From positions 1,426,001 to 1,490,000 of the forward strand of contig NZ_KQ089822.1 in the NCBI RefSeq assembly GCF_001037495.1: a DNA stretch of 64,000 nt, in the 5' to 3' direction. Below are positions 8,564 through 17,874 of this stretch, piece by piece. The notes under the pieces were generated by a model. The model did no database searches, had not been told where the DNA came from, and saw nothing but the letters and a program-made list of their open reading frames with translations. How positions within the stretch are numbered: the first letter of the stretch is position 1; each line of letters starts with the position of its first letter. The stretch comes from Citrobacter sp. MGH106. GTDB lineage: Bacteria > Pseudomonadota > Gammaproteobacteria > Enterobacterales > Enterobacteriaceae. The translations under genes and the position numbers were made by a program.

Positions 8564-10417
8564 ATGAGACGATTTCTGACGACGCTGATGATTCTTCTGG
8601 TCGTGCTGGTGGCCGGTTTTTCCGCGTTAGTACTGTTGGTTAATCCGAATGATTTCCGCGCGTACATGGTAAAGCAGGTTGCTGCGCGTAGCGGATATCA
8701 GTTGCAGTTGGATGGTCCTTTGCGCTGGCATGTATGGCCTCAGCTAAGCATCCTCTCCGGGCGCATGGTGTTAACGGCTGAGGGTGCCAGCGAACCGCTG
8801 GTACGTGCCGACAATATGCGTCTTGATGTGGCGTTGTGGCCGTTACTGAGCCATCAGCTTGATGTTAAGCAGGTGATGCTCAAAGGTGCTGTGATCCAAC
8901 TGACCCCACAAACCGAAGCGGTGCGCGGAGAAGATGCGCCCGTAGCTCCGAAAGATAATACGTTTCCTGATCTGGCAGACGATCGCGGATGGTCGTTTGA
9001 TATCGCTCGTCTGCGGGTTGCTGACAGCGTTCTGGTATTTCAGCATGAAGACGATGAACAGATTACGGTTCGTGACATTCACCTGAATATGGAACAGGAT
9101 GCCCAGCATCGCGGTACGTTCGACTTCACCGGACGCGTGAACCGCGATCAGCGTGATCTTGCGTTATCCCTTAGCGGCACCGTAGATGCTTCTGATTATC
9201 CGCACAATCTCGCGGCTAATATTGAGCAGCTTAGCTGGCAGTTACAGGGCGCCGACCTGCCGCAGCAGGGGATTCGCGGCCAGGGGCAGCTTCAGGCTCA
9301 ATGGCAGGAAGATAAAAAACAGCTCGCATTTAGCCAGATTAAGATGACGGCTAATGACAGCTCTCTGACTGGGCAGGCTATGGTCGCGCTGGCGGATAAG
9401 CCGGAATGGTCGGTCGACCTGCGATTTGGTCAGCTCAATCTCGACAACCTGATTGTGCAACAGGATGCCGCTGCTGTAACAAACGGTGGGGCGCAACAGG
9501 GACAGAGTCAATCGACGCTGGCTCGACCGGTCATCGCCTCGCAGGTTGATGCCGTATCTTATCAAGGACTGAAGGGGTTTTCTGCGGATATTACATTGCA
9601 GGCGGACAAGGTTCTCTGGCGGAAAATGGCCTTTGATAATGTTTCCGCGAAGATATCTAACGACTCCGGATTGCTGAACATTGATGAGTTACAGGGAAAA
9701 AGCAATGGTGGGATTATCTCACTTCCCGGTACGCTGGATGCCAGAAAGACTCAGCCGCGAGCGGTCTTTCATCCACGTCTGGAAAATGTAGAAATTGGGA
9801 CTATCCTCAAAGCCTTTGACTATCCGATTGCGCTGACGGGCAAGCTGTCGCTGACTGGCGATTTTTCAGGTTCAGATATTGACGCTCAGGCATTTCGTCA
9901 CCACTGGCAGGGGCAGGCCAGCGTCGAGATGAGCGACACGCGTATGGAAGGGATGAACTTCCAGCAACTGGTGCAGCAGGCGGTTGAGCGCAGCGGCGGT
10001 GATGTAACATCGCAGCAAGATCTGGACAATGTCACCCGGCTGGATCGTTTTGTTACCGATCTGACGCTGAGTAACGGCAAGGTTATGCTGGACGACATGG
10101 AAGGGCAGTCCGCGATGCTGGCACTTTCAGGTAAAGGCACGTTAGATCTGGTTGAACAGAACTGTGATACACAGTTTAACGTACGCGTGCTGGGCGGCTG
10201 GAATGGGGAAAGCAAACTGATTGATTTCCTGAAAGCCACTCCCATTCCGCTTAGGGTCTACGGTAAGTGGCAGGCTTTAAACTACAACCTGCAGGTAGAC
10301 CAGCTTCTGCGTAAGCACATGCAGGATGAAGCGAAACGCCGGTTGAATGACTGGGCCGATCGCAATAAAGACTCCCGCAACGGCAAGGACGTTAAAAAGC
10401 TGCTCGATAAACTCTGA
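8564..10417 (+). CDS. asmA: AsmA, inner-membrane-anchored AsmA-like lipid-homeostasis protein
   Basis: 617 residues, the length of E. coli AsmA. One N-terminal transmembrane helix (RRFLTTLMILLVVLVAGFSALVLLV) is followed by the AsmA family start NPNDFRAYMVKQVAARSGYQL and a long beta-rich periplasmic body, typical of the bridge-like RBG/AsmA superfamily. The C-terminal block LSGKGTLDLVEQNCDTQFNVRVLGGW is conserved. The family is implicated in outer-membrane lipid/LPS assembly; asmA was first found as a suppressor of OmpF assembly mutants. It is convergent with yegH, with a strong inverted repeat between. Confidence 0.95.
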   Translation: MRRFLTTLMILLVVLVAGFSALVLLVNPNDFRAYMVKQVAARSGYQLQLDGPLRWHVWPQLSILSGRMVLTAEGASEPLVRADNMRLDVALWPLLSHQLDVKQVMLKGAVIQLTPQTEAVRGEDAPVAPKDNTFPDLADDRGWSFDIARLRVADSVLVFQHEDDEQITVRDIHLNMEQDAQHRGTFDFTGRVNRDQRDLALSLSGTVDASDYPHNLAANIEQLSWQLQGADLPQQGIRGQGQLQAQWQEDKKQLAFSQIKMTANDSSLTGQAMVALADKPEWSVDLRFGQLNLDNLIVQQDAAAVTNGGAQQGQSQSTLARPVIASQVDAVSYQGLKGFSADITLQADKVLWRKMAFDNVSAKISNDSGLLNIDELQGKSNGGIISLPGTLDARKTQPRAVFHPRLENVEIGTILKAFDYPIALTGKLSLTGDFSGSDIDAQAFRHHWQGQASVEMSDTRMEGMNFQQLVQQAVERSGGDVTSQQDLDNVTRLDRFVTDLTLSNGKVMLDDMEGQSAMLALSGKGTLDLVEQNCDTQFNVRVLGGWNGESKLIDFLKATPIPLRVYGKWQALNYNLQVDQLLRKHMQDEAKRRLNDWADRNKDSRNGKDVKKLLDKL

Positions 10418-10425
10418 TTTGTATT

Positions 10426-10456
10426 GTCGGACAAGATGTCTTACGTCTTGTCCGAC
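10426..10456. terminator. Bidirectional terminator between asmA and yegH
   Basis: An 11-base perfect inverted repeat (GTCGGACAAGA/TCTTGTCCGAC) with a 9-base loop sits in the 53-base gap between two convergent genes. T-runs flanking the stem are weak, so efficiency is uncertain. Confidence 0.6.
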
Positions 10457-10470
10457 TTACAACACGTTAC

Positions 10471-12057
10471 CTACACTTCGTAATCCATCTCTTCTTCATT
10501 ATTGTGCAACGGTATTAACTGTACTTTTTGCACTCGATGGTTTTCTACCTGCAAGGTTTTCAGCAGGTAATCACCAACCTGAACTTCCTCCCCGGTTTTT
10601 GGAATGCGTTGCAAATACTCCATTAACAGCCCGGCAATCGTGTGATACTCACGTTTATCGTCCAGTGGAATAGGAACGTATTGCACCAGGTCCTCCAGTG
10701 GCATATGTCCGTTAGCTGTCCATGACCCATCGGCATTCTTCTGAATATCATGTCGGGCGTCGATCTCTTCCACCTCATTAGGCAAGTTACCGGCGATGGT
10801 TTCCATTACATCACTCAGTGTCACGATCCCTTCAACCGAACCAAACTCATCAGCCACAAAAGCAAAGTGCGTCCGGGCGTTACGGAACTGCTCCAGCGCT
10901 GGAAGCAACGGCAGTGTCTCCGGGAATACCAACGGCTGGCGGATCAGGACGCGTAAGTCGAGTTGCTCGCCACGTAGCGATTGTTGCAGAAGGTCAATCA
11001 CATGCACCACGCCAAGCAGATCTTCCTGCTCGTCTTCTCCGGTCACAACCAGGCGCGTATGCTGGTTTTTCTCCAGTAACGCGCGGATTTCTGTTTCAGG
11101 AGCATTGAGATCGATATGCTCAATATCATGACGTGAAGTCATGATGCTGCTGACGGTACGCTGATTCAGGTTCAGTACGCGCTCGATCATCCGGCGCTCC
11201 TGCGGGGCAAAAATCTGGCCGTCGTGATGATCCGCCAGCATAGCAGAGGTTTCTGCATCCAGTTCGGCGTCTTCTTTTTGTCCACTTAGCAGGCGCATAA
11301 CCGCCTCGGCAGTACGCTGGCGCAAAGTATGGTTGGCTGACAGGAAACGACGGCGGTTAAAGATAGCTAACTGGTTCAGCGCTTCTATCATGACCGAGAA
11401 CCCGATAGCGGCGTACAGATAGCCTTTCGGAATATGGAAGCCAAACCCTTCTGCGACCAGGCTGAAACCGATCATCAGCAGGAAGCTAAGGCACAAGATG
11501 ACGATGGTTGGATGGCTGTTTACAAAACGGGTCAACGACTTGCTGGCCAGCACCATCAGGCTAATAGCAATAATGACAGCCGCCATCATAACCGCCAGGT
11601 GATCGACCATCCCCACGGCGGTGATCACTGAGTCCAGAGAGAAAATGGCATCCAGTACCACAATTTGCGCCACGACTCCCCAGAACTTAGCGCCTTTACG
11701 CTGGGTGGGGTTATCGCTGTCTTTTCCTTCCAGTCGCTCGTTAAGCTCCATTGTGGCTTTGAACAGCAGGAAGAATCCCCCGAATAGCATAATCAGGTCA
11801 CGTGCGCTGAAGCTCAGATCCCGGATGCTAAATAGTGGCGTGGTCAGCGTCACCAGCCAGGATATTGACGCCAGCAGCAGCAGGCGCATGACCATCGCCA
11901 GCAATAGTCCGGTAATACGCGCCTTGTCCCGCTGGCCAGGAGGCAGTTTTTCCGCGAGGATGGCAATAAAAACGAGGTTATCAATGCCAAGAACAAGTTC
12001 TATCACGATTAGCGTGACGAGTCCGGCCCAGATCGACGGATCGGCAATCCATTCCAT
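10471..12057 (-). CDS. yegH: YegH, TerC-like membrane protein with CBS pair and CorC/HlyC domain
   Basis: 528-residue inner-membrane protein (E. coli 527). The N-terminal half is a TerC-type helix bundle ([39 protein letters not shown]; conserved acidic EL.LGIDN). A pair of CBS domains follows (about 300-430; [42 protein letters not shown]), then a C-terminal transporter-associated domain ([21 protein letters not shown]). Related proteins are tied to metal ion export, but the E. coli protein has no settled function. The start MEWIADP (12055-12057) is the family start; an upstream in-frame ATG (12073-12075) would add six residues. Confidence 0.93.
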   Translation of the reverse strand: MEWIADPSIWAGLVTLIVIELVLGIDNLVFIAILAEKLPPGQRDKARITGLLLAMVMRLLLLASISWLVTLTTPLFSIRDLSFSARDLIMLFGGFFLLFKATMELNERLEGKDSDNPTQRKGAKFWGVVAQIVVLDAIFSLDSVITAVGMVDHLAVMMAAVIIAISLMVLASKSLTRFVNSHPTIVILCLSFLLMIGFSLVAEGFGFHIPKGYLYAAIGFSVMIEALNQLAIFNRRRFLSANHTLRQRTAEAVMRLLSGQKEDAELDAETSAMLADHHDGQIFAPQERRMIERVLNLNQRTVSSIMTSRHDIEHIDLNAPETEIRALLEKNQHTRLVVTGEDEQEDLLGVVHVIDLLQQSLRGEQLDLRVLIRQPLVFPETLPLLPALEQFRNARTHFAFVADEFGSVEGIVTLSDVMETIAGNLPNEVEEIDARHDIQKNADGSWTANGHMPLEDLVQYVPIPLDDKREYHTIAGLLMEYLQRIPKTGEEVQVGDYLLKTLQVENHRVQKVQLIPLHNNEEEMDYEV

Positions 12058-12228
12058 AGTAAAAGCTATACCCATAGTTGTATGACAATTGTCACAATTC
12101 GATCATGGATAAAGCCGACGGAAAATGCAATGGCGATAAGGGATTTCTCTGCCGTTTATATCTGGAGTGACACGAGATAATAGCCTTAAATTTACTACAG
12201 GATATAGTTTTATAAATATTAACATATT

Positions 12229-12242
12229 TAAGAAATATCGCA
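12229..12242 (+). promoter_or_regulatory. Possible RcsAB box for the colanic acid operon
   Basis: TAAGAAATATCGCA shares nine positions with the RcsAB consensus TAAGAATATTCCTA and lies about 480 bases upstream of wza, close to where the E. coli box is described. The right half is poorly conserved, so this is only a candidate. Confidence 0.3.
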
Positions 12243-12494
12243 GGTTACGTAATTGCAGAGTGATAATGTCAATATCAATAAAATCCTAAAAATATAAATT
12301 TTGCGTCCTTAATATTAATCTTAAAAGCAAGGAGACGACGAGCTGTTTTCTTGCCTGTAACACCGTTAGCTGTAACAATTCTTTCCGTAATCACCAAAAG
12401 AGAAATATTACTATATCACCCCGCAGTGCTATTTCTGCTGCATTGTTGCTATGAAAGTGATGAAAACAGAGGGGCGAGAAAAATATAAATTAAT

Positions 12495-12534
12495 CAGTGC
12501 ATTGGTAGCTAAAGAAGCCAGGGGCGGTAGCGTG
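12495..12534 (+). promoter_or_regulatory. JUMPstart with ops element (RfaH loading site), wza leader
   Basis: A JUMPstart-like stretch ends in the exact ops core GGCGGTAGCGTG (12523-12534), preceded by GCCAGG and an imperfect ATTGGTAGCT. The ops element pauses RNA polymerase and recruits RfaH, which suppresses termination in long surface-polysaccharide operons. It lies about 177 bases before wza, in the sense orientation. Confidence 0.93.
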
Positions 12535-12710
12535 CCTGGTCGCCTGACGATAAGCCTGAATTAATCTGTCAACAGACTGCTGACGAATTCATTTTTTTAG
12601 GACTGATGCCGATTATATTTTCGTTTAATTAACGGCAATGTAAATGGCACAGGTGAAGACGCTATTTAGAATGCACGTGATAATTACTCTGCCAAAGTGA
12701 TAAATAATCA

Positions 12711-13850
12711 ATGATGAAATCCAAACTTAGATTAATACCAGTATTGGTATCGGTAATCTTGATCAACGGTTGTACCGTACTTCCGGGCAGCAATATGTCT
12801 ACGATGGGTAAAGATGTGATCAAACAGCAGGATGCTGATTTTGATATCAATCGGATGGTGAATGTTTATCCACTAACCCCTCGACTGGTAGAGCAATTAC
12901 GTCCACGACCGAATGTTGCACAACCCAATATGTCGCTGGACCAGGAGATTTCGGGGTACCAGTATCGGGTCGGCGCAGGTGATGTACTAAATGTGACCGT
13001 CTGGGATCATCCAGAACTCACAACGCCAGCGGGGCAATACCGAAGCTCAAGTGATACCGGCAACTGGGTTCAACCTGATGGCACCATGTTTTATCCCTAC
13101 ATTGGTAAAGTGAGCGTTGTTGGGAAAACGTTGGCAGAAATTCGTAGTGATATTACCGGGCGCCTGGCGAAGTACATTGCTGACCCGCAGGTGGACGTTA
13201 ATATCGCTGCTTTCCGCTCGCAGAAGGCGTATGTCTCCGGGCAGGTTAATAAATCCGGCCAGCAGGCCATCACCAATGTTCCGTTAACTATCCTTGATGC
13301 GATTAACGCCGCCGGTGGACTGACCGAGGCGGCAGACTGGCGTAACGTTGTGCTCACCCATAGTGGACAGGAGCAACGTATTTCCCTGCAGGCGCTGATG
13401 CAAAATGGCGATCTGAGCCAGAACCGTCTGCTCTATCCTGGCGACATTCTGTTTGTCCCACGTAATGACGATCTGAAAGTCTTCGTGATGGGGGAAGTGA
13501 AAAAACAGAGCACCCTCAAAATGGACTTCAGCGGGATGACGCTTACCGAAGCGCTGGGAAATGCGGAAGGTATCGACCTGACCACCTCCAATGCCAGCGG
13601 TATCTTCGTCATTCGACCGTTAAAAGGCGAGGGCGAACGCAGCGGCAAAATTGCCAATATCTACCAACTGGATATGTCAGATGCGACCTCTCTGGTGATG
13701 GCGACCTCTTTCCGACTTCAGCCATACGACGTGGTGTATGTCACGACCGCGCCGGTTTCTCGCTGGAACCGTTTGATCAATCAGTTGCTGCCGACTATCA
13801 GCGGTGTTCGTTACATGACGGATACGGCCAGCGACCTTCACAACTGGTAA
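12711..13850 (+). CDS. wza: Wza, outer-membrane polysaccharide export lipoprotein
   Basis: 379 residues, matching E. coli Wza. It forms the octameric outer-membrane channel that exports colanic acid. A lipoprotein signal peptide with lipobox LINGC puts the lipidated Cys at residue 21. The PES/SLBB export domain is visible ([30 protein letters not shown]-type repeats, [29 protein letters not shown]). The C-terminal amphipathic segment ([18 protein letters not shown]) is the known membrane-spanning helix. It is the first gene of the operon; wzb starts six bases after its stop codon. Confidence 0.98.
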   Translation: MMKSKLRLIPVLVSVILINGCTVLPGSNMSTMGKDVIKQQDADFDINRMVNVYPLTPRLVEQLRPRPNVAQPNMSLDQEISGYQYRVGAGDVLNVTVWDHPELTTPAGQYRSSSDTGNWVQPDGTMFYPYIGKVSVVGKTLAEIRSDITGRLAKYIADPQVDVNIAAFRSQKAYVSGQVNKSGQQAITNVPLTILDAINAAGGLTEAADWRNVVLTHSGQEQRISLQALMQNGDLSQNRLLYPGDILFVPRNDDLKVFVMGEVKKQSTLKMDFSGMTLTEALGNAEGIDLTTSNASGIFVIRPLKGEGERSGKIANIYQLDMSDATSLVMATSFRLQPYDVVYVTTAPVSRWNRLINQLLPTISGVRYMTDTASDLHNW

Positions 13851-13855
13851 TCGCC

Positions 13856-14305
13856 ATGTTTAACAAGATATTAGTCGTTTGCGTGGGGAACATTTGCCGC
13901 TCCCCAACGGCAGAACGGTTGTTAAGGCAATTTCATCCGGCGTTGACGGTCTCTTCCGCGGGCCTGGGCGCGTTGGTCGGCAAAGGTGCGGATCCCAAAG
14001 CCATTAGCGTGGCTCAGACACACGACCTGTCTCTTGCAAATCATAGCGCGCGTCAAATTTCGGGGCGAATGTGTCGGGAGTATGACCTGATCCTGACCAT
14101 GGAAAAGCGCCACATTACAGCTCTGTGTGAAATGGTGCCGGAGATGCGGGGCAAAGTGATGCTTTTTGGTCACTGGGACGGTGAGCGTGAAATCCCCGAT
14201 CCCTATCGCAAAAGCCACGAAGCATTTGACTCGGTATACGCATTACTTGAACGGTCTGCCCGCCAATGGGCTAAGGCGCTGAACGCGGAGCAGGATAAAC
14301 AATGA
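13856..14305 (+). CDS. wzb: Wzb, low-molecular-weight protein-tyrosine phosphatase
   Basis: 149 residues. The active-site P-loop CVGNICRSPTAE begins at Cys9, and the general-acid aspartate lies in IPDPYRKS. It dephosphorylates the C-terminal tyrosine cluster of Wzc, a cycle needed for colanic acid polymerisation. The gene sits between its partners wza and wzc and overlaps wzc by four bases (ATGA), suggesting translational coupling. Confidence 0.97.
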   Translation: MFNKILVVCVGNICRSPTAERLLRQFHPALTVSSAGLGALVGKGADPKAISVAQTHDLSLANHSARQISGRMCREYDLILTMEKRHITALCEMVPEMRGKVMLFGHWDGEREIPDPYRKSHEAFDSVYALLERSARQWAKALNAEQDKQ

Positions 14306-16464
14306 CGGAAAATATAAAACAGTCTGCCACGCCGGTAACAGGCAACGATGAAATCGATATCGGTCGTCTGGTGGGGACGGTTATAGAAGCGCGTTGGTGG
14401 GTGCTTGGCATAACCACTGCTTTTGCGCTGTGTGCTGCGATCTACACCTTGTTTGCCACCCCTATCTACAGTGCTGATGCTCTGGTGCAAATTGAGCAAA
14501 ATACCGGTAACTCGCTGGTTCAGGATATTGGTTCAGCGTTATCGAACAAGCCCCCGGCTTCTGAAGCCGAAATCCAGCTTATCCAGTCGCGACTGGTATT
14601 GGGTAAAACGGTGGACGATCTCGATTTGGATATCGCCGTCACCAAAAATACGTTTCCCATTTTCGGCGCGGGCTGGGAGCGACTCATGGGCCGCCAGAAC
14701 GAAACGGTCAAAGTGACGACATTCACTTTTCCAAAGCCGATGAATGAACAGATCTTTACGCTGACCGTGCTGAATGCCAAAAGTTACCAACTGACGAGCG
14801 ACGGGGGTTTTAGCGCCCGGGGGCAGGTCGGAAAGTTGTTAAACCACGATGGGGTTACGATGCAGGTCCAGGCAATTCATGCCAGTCCCGAGAGCGAATT
14901 CACCATCAGTAAATTTTCCACGCTTGGGATGATCAATACCCTGCAAAATAACCTGAGCGTCACTGAAACCGGGAAAGACACCGGCGTATTGAGCCTGACA
15001 TTTACCGGTGAAGACCGGGAGCAGATCCGCCAGATCCTCGACAGTATTACCCGTAACTACCTGGAACAAAACGTGGCGCGTAAATCTGAAGAGGCGGCCA
15101 AAAGCCTGGCGTTTCTGGCAAAGCAACTGCCCGAGGTGCGTAACGACCTGGATGTTGCGGAAAATAAACTGAATGCGTTTCGCCAGGATAAGGACTCAGT
15201 AGATCTTCCGCTGGAGGCGAAAGCGGTACTGGATTCGATGGTGAATATTGATGCTCAGTTGAATGAACTGACGTTCAAAGAAGCTGAAATTTCCAAACTG
15301 TTCACCAAAGCGCACCCGGCGTATCGCACGCTGCTGGAAAAACGCCAGGCGCTGGAAGATGAGAAAAGCAAACTGAACGGGCGCGTGACCGCAATGCCGA
15401 AAACGCAGCAGGAAATTGTCCGCCTGACCCGCGATGTTGAGTCTGGTCAGCAGGTTTATATGCAGTTACTGAACAAACAGCAGGAGCTGAAGATAACCGA
15501 AGCCAGTACGGTAGGTGATGTTCGTATTGTTGACCCCGCCATTGCTCAGCCTGGCGTACTGAAACCGAAAACTGCGCTGATAATTCTCGGTAGCATTATC
15601 CTTGGCCTGATGCTTTCAGTTGTTGGCGTTCTGCTGCGTTCTCTGTTTAATCGTGGGATCGAGAATCCTCAGGTGTTGGAAGAGAACGGTATCAGTGTAT
15701 ATGCCAGTATTCCTCTTTCTGAGTGGCAAAAAGCACGTGATAGCGTCAAAACCATTAAAGGTGTTAAGCGTTACAAACAAAGTCAGCTGTTGGCGGTGGG
15801 GAATCCGACCGACCTGGCGATAGAAGCAGTACGCAGCCTGCGTACCAGCCTGCATTTTGCCATGATGCAGGCGCGCAACAATGTGCTGATGCTTACCGGG
15901 GTCAGCCCGTCAATTGGGAAAACGTTTGTCTGCGCCAACCTGGCGGCGGTCATTAGTCAGACCCACAAACGCGTTCTGCTGATCGACTGCGATATGCGCA
16001 AAGGCTATACGCACGAACTGCTCGGGACCAATAACGTCAATGGTCTGTCCGATCTCCTCATTGGTAAGAGTGACCTCTCGTCCTGTGCAAAACCAACCTC
16101 AATCGCGAATTTTGATCTGGTCCCGCGCGGACAGGTTCCACCGAATCCTTCAGAACTTTTGATGAGTGAACGCTTTGGCGAACTGATGGCCTGGGCAAGC
16201 TCGAACTATGATCTGGTGCTCATCGATACCCCGCCAATACTGGCAGTGACCGATGCGGCGATTGTGGGACGTCATGCCGGCACTACGCTGATGGTCGCCC
16301 GTTATGCCGTCAACACCCTGAAAGAAGTCGAAACCAGCCTGAGCCGCTTTGAACAAAACGGCATTCAGGTGAAAGGGGTGATCCTCAACTCTATCTTCCG
16401 TCGCGCCAGTGGATACCAGGATTACGGCTACTACGAATATGAGTACATGTCGGATTCGAAGTAA
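14302..16464 (+). CDS. wzc: Wzc, polysaccharide co-polymerase and BY-kinase
   Basis: 720 residues, as in E. coli. Order: N-terminal Wzz domain with first membrane helix (WWVLGITTAFALCAAIYTLF), a large periplasmic coiled-coil region, a second helix (ALIILGSIILGLMLSVVGVLL), then a cytoplasmic BY-kinase with Walker A GVSPSIGKTF (about residues 533-542), Walker A' VLLIDCDMRKG and Walker B DLVLIDTPP. The C-terminal tail is tyrosine-rich (YQDYGYYEYEYMSDSK) and is the autophosphorylation cluster acted on by Wzb. It controls colanic acid chain length and export together with Wza. Confidence 0.98.
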   Translation: MTENIKQSATPVTGNDEIDIGRLVGTVIEARWWVLGITTAFALCAAIYTLFATPIYSADALVQIEQNTGNSLVQDIGSALSNKPPASEAEIQLIQSRLVLGKTVDDLDLDIAVTKNTFPIFGAGWERLMGRQNETVKVTTFTFPKPMNEQIFTLTVLNAKSYQLTSDGGFSARGQVGKLLNHDGVTMQVQAIHASPESEFTISKFSTLGMINTLQNNLSVTETGKDTGVLSLTFTGEDREQIRQILDSITRNYLEQNVARKSEEAAKSLAFLAKQLPEVRNDLDVAENKLNAFRQDKDSVDLPLEAKAVLDSMVNIDAQLNELTFKEAEISKLFTKAHPAYRTLLEKRQALEDEKSKLNGRVTAMPKTQQEIVRLTRDVESGQQVYMQLLNKQQELKITEASTVGDVRIVDPAIAQPGVLKPKTALIILGSIILGLMLSVVGVLLRSLFNRGIENPQVLEENGISVYASIPLSEWQKARDSVKTIKGVKRYKQSQLLAVGNPTDLAIEAVRSLRTSLHFAMMQARNNVLMLTGVSPSIGKTFVCANLAAVISQTHKRVLLIDCDMRKGYTHELLGTNNVNGLSDLLIGKSDLSSCAKPTSIANFDLVPRGQVPPNPSELLMSERFGELMAWASSNYDLVLIDTPPILAVTDAAIVGRHAGTTLMVARYAVNTLKEVETSLSRFEQNGIQVKGVILNSIFRRASGYQDYGYYEYEYMSDSK

Positions 16465-16476
16465 GTAATGAACGGT

Positions 16477-16510
16477 GCCGGTAGGTGGCATAAACGCGCT
16501 TTATCTGGCC
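16477..16510 (+). repeat. REP (palindromic unit)-like element between wzc and wcaA
   Basis: GCCGGTAGGTGG...TTTATCTGGCC is a degenerate version of the enterobacterial REP/PU consensus (GCCGGATGGCGGCGTAAACGCCTTATCCGGCC), with the internal TAAACGCG. It lies in the 76-base wzc-wcaA gap. Such elements often stabilise upstream mRNA or modulate distal expression. Confidence 0.7.
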
Positions 16511-16540
16511 GACAAACGTATCTCGATCTGGGGAATGAGA

Positions 16541-17383
16541 ATGACAACAGACAACCCGCTAATTTCAATTTATATGCCGACCTGGAACCGTCAGCAACTG
16601 GCTATCCGGGCAATTAAATCGGTGCTGCGCCAGGACTATCCACACTGGGAGATGATCATTGTGGATGATTGCTCTTCGTCCTGGGAGCAGTTGCAGCAGT
16701 TTGTCGATGAGCTGAACGATCCACGTGTTACCTATATTCATAATGCCATTAACTCCGGGGCATGCGCGGTACGCAATCAGGCCATTATGCAGGCCAGCGG
16801 GCAATACATTACGGGTATTGATGACGACGACGAGTGGACGCCAAACCGTTTGAGCGTCTTCCTCAAATATCGTCATCAACTGGTGACTCGTGCGTTTCTC
16901 TATGCCAATGACTATGTCTGCGAAGGCGAGGTCTATTCGCAGCCAGCCAGTCTGCCGCTCTACCCAAAGTCCGTGTACTCGCGACGTAAATTCTATAAGC
17001 GCAACATTATTGGTAATCAGGTCTTTACCTGGGCCTGGCGCTTTAAAGCGTGCCTGTTCGATACAACGTTGAAAGCCGCACAGGATTACGACATTTTCCT
17101 GCGTATGGTGGTGGCGTATGGCGAGCCCTGGAAGGTAAAAGAGGCAACGCAAATTCTGCATGTTAATCACGGCGAGATGCGTATTACATCATCACCACGA
17201 AAATTCTCCGGTTACTTCCAGTTCTACCGCAAGCACAAAGGCAAATTTGACCGGGCCAGCAAAAAATATCAGCTGTTTACTCTCTATCAGATCCGTAACA
17301 AACGAATGAACTGGCGCACGTTGTTGACGTTACTTTCAGTGCGTAACAGCAAGCGTCTGGCCGCCGGGCTGAGAGGGCGTTAA
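16541..17383 (+). CDS. wcaA: WcaA, colanic acid family 2 glycosyltransferase
   Basis: 280 residues; E. coli WcaA is 279. GT2 (GT-A) fold: LISIYMPTWNRQQLAIRAIKSVLRQDYPHWEMIIVDDCS at the N terminus, the metal-binding GIDDDDEWTPNRL, and a C-terminal acceptor half (KAAQDYDIFLRMVVAYGEPW). The start at ATG 16541 (MTTDNPLISIY) has GGGGA eight bases upstream; an ATG at 16535 and an open frame to 16475 exist, but the latter reads through the REP element. The exact linkage formed is not established from sequence. Confidence 0.96.
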   Translation: MTTDNPLISIYMPTWNRQQLAIRAIKSVLRQDYPHWEMIIVDDCSSSWEQLQQFVDELNDPRVTYIHNAINSGACAVRNQAIMQASGQYITGIDDDDEWTPNRLSVFLKYRHQLVTRAFLYANDYVCEGEVYSQPASLPLYPKSVYSRRKFYKRNIIGNQVFTWAWRFKACLFDTTLKAAQDYDIFLRMVVAYGEPWKVKEATQILHVNHGEMRITSSPRKFSGYFQFYRKHKGKFDRASKKYQLFTLYQIRNKRMNWRTLLTLLSVRNSKRLAAGLRGR

Positions 17384-17385
17384 AT

Positions 17386-17874
17386 ATGCTGGAAGATTTA
17401 CGAGCGAACGGCTGGAGCCTGCGTCCCTGCTGCATGGTAGGGGCGTATCGGATTGCTCATTTTTGCTCCGTGTGGCGTAAAAAAAGCGTGCTGAACAACT
17501 TGTGGGCAGCACCGATATTGGTGATGTATCGCCTTATCACTGAATGTGTATTTGGCTATGAAATTCAGGCAGCAGCAACTATCGGTCGTCGTTTTACCAT
17601 CCATCATGGCTATGGGGTAGTTATCAACAAACATGTAGTGGCAGGTGACGATTTTACCCTTCGCCACGGCGTTACCATCGGTAATGTTGGTGCAAAAGAT
17701 ATGGCCTGCCCGGTGATTGGTAACGGTGTTGAGCTGGGGGCTAATGTCATTCTGCTTGGCGCTATCACCATTGGTCATAACGTGACGATTGGCGCAGGCA
17801 GCGTTGTACTTGATGACGTTCCTGACGACGCGCTGGTGGTGGGTGAAAAAGCACGGGTTAAGGCAACGAAATGA
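17386..17874 (+). CDS. wcaB: WcaB, colanic acid acetyltransferase
   Basis: 162 residues, the E. coli length. The C-terminal half is a left-handed beta-helix of hexapeptide repeats (GRRFTIHHGYGVVINKHVVAGDDFTLRHGVTIGN, VIGNGVELGANVILLGAITIGHNVTIGAGSVV), similar to serine acetyltransferases. It is predicted to O-acetylate a sugar of the colanic acid unit. It overlaps wcaC by four bases. Confidence 0.96.
   Translation: MLEDLRANGWSLRPCCMVGAYRIAHFCSVWRKKSVLNNLWAAPILVMYRLITECVFGYEIQAAATIGRRFTIHHGYGVVINKHVVAGDDFTLRHGVTIGNVGAKDMACPVIGNGVELGANVILLGAITIGHNVTIGAGSVVLDDVPDDALVVGEKARVKATK

Larger units (their letters stand above)
12058..12710 (+). promoter_or_regulatory. Long wza leader region
   Basis: 653 bases without a convincing gene, AT-rich, between the divergent yegH and wza. 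In E. coli the colanic acid operon is transcribed from far upstream under RcsAB control, with a long untranslated leader carrying the JUMPstart/ops element; both placements fit here. Apart from the possible RcsAB box and the JUMPstart listed separately, no structured RNA or ORF with a ribosome site was recognised. Confidence 0.7.

Noticed and set aside
10347-10673. 108-codon plus-strand ORF across the asmA/yegH junction
   Set aside because: It spans the asmA end, the terminator hairpin and the yegH 3' end; no plausible product.
12662-12850. Short minus-strand ORF at the wza start
   Set aside because: It overlaps the wza signal sequence and leader, has no ribosome site and resembles nothing known.
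16565-17170. 201-codon minus-strand ORF opposite wcaA
   Set aside because: Antisense shadow; wcaA is well supported.
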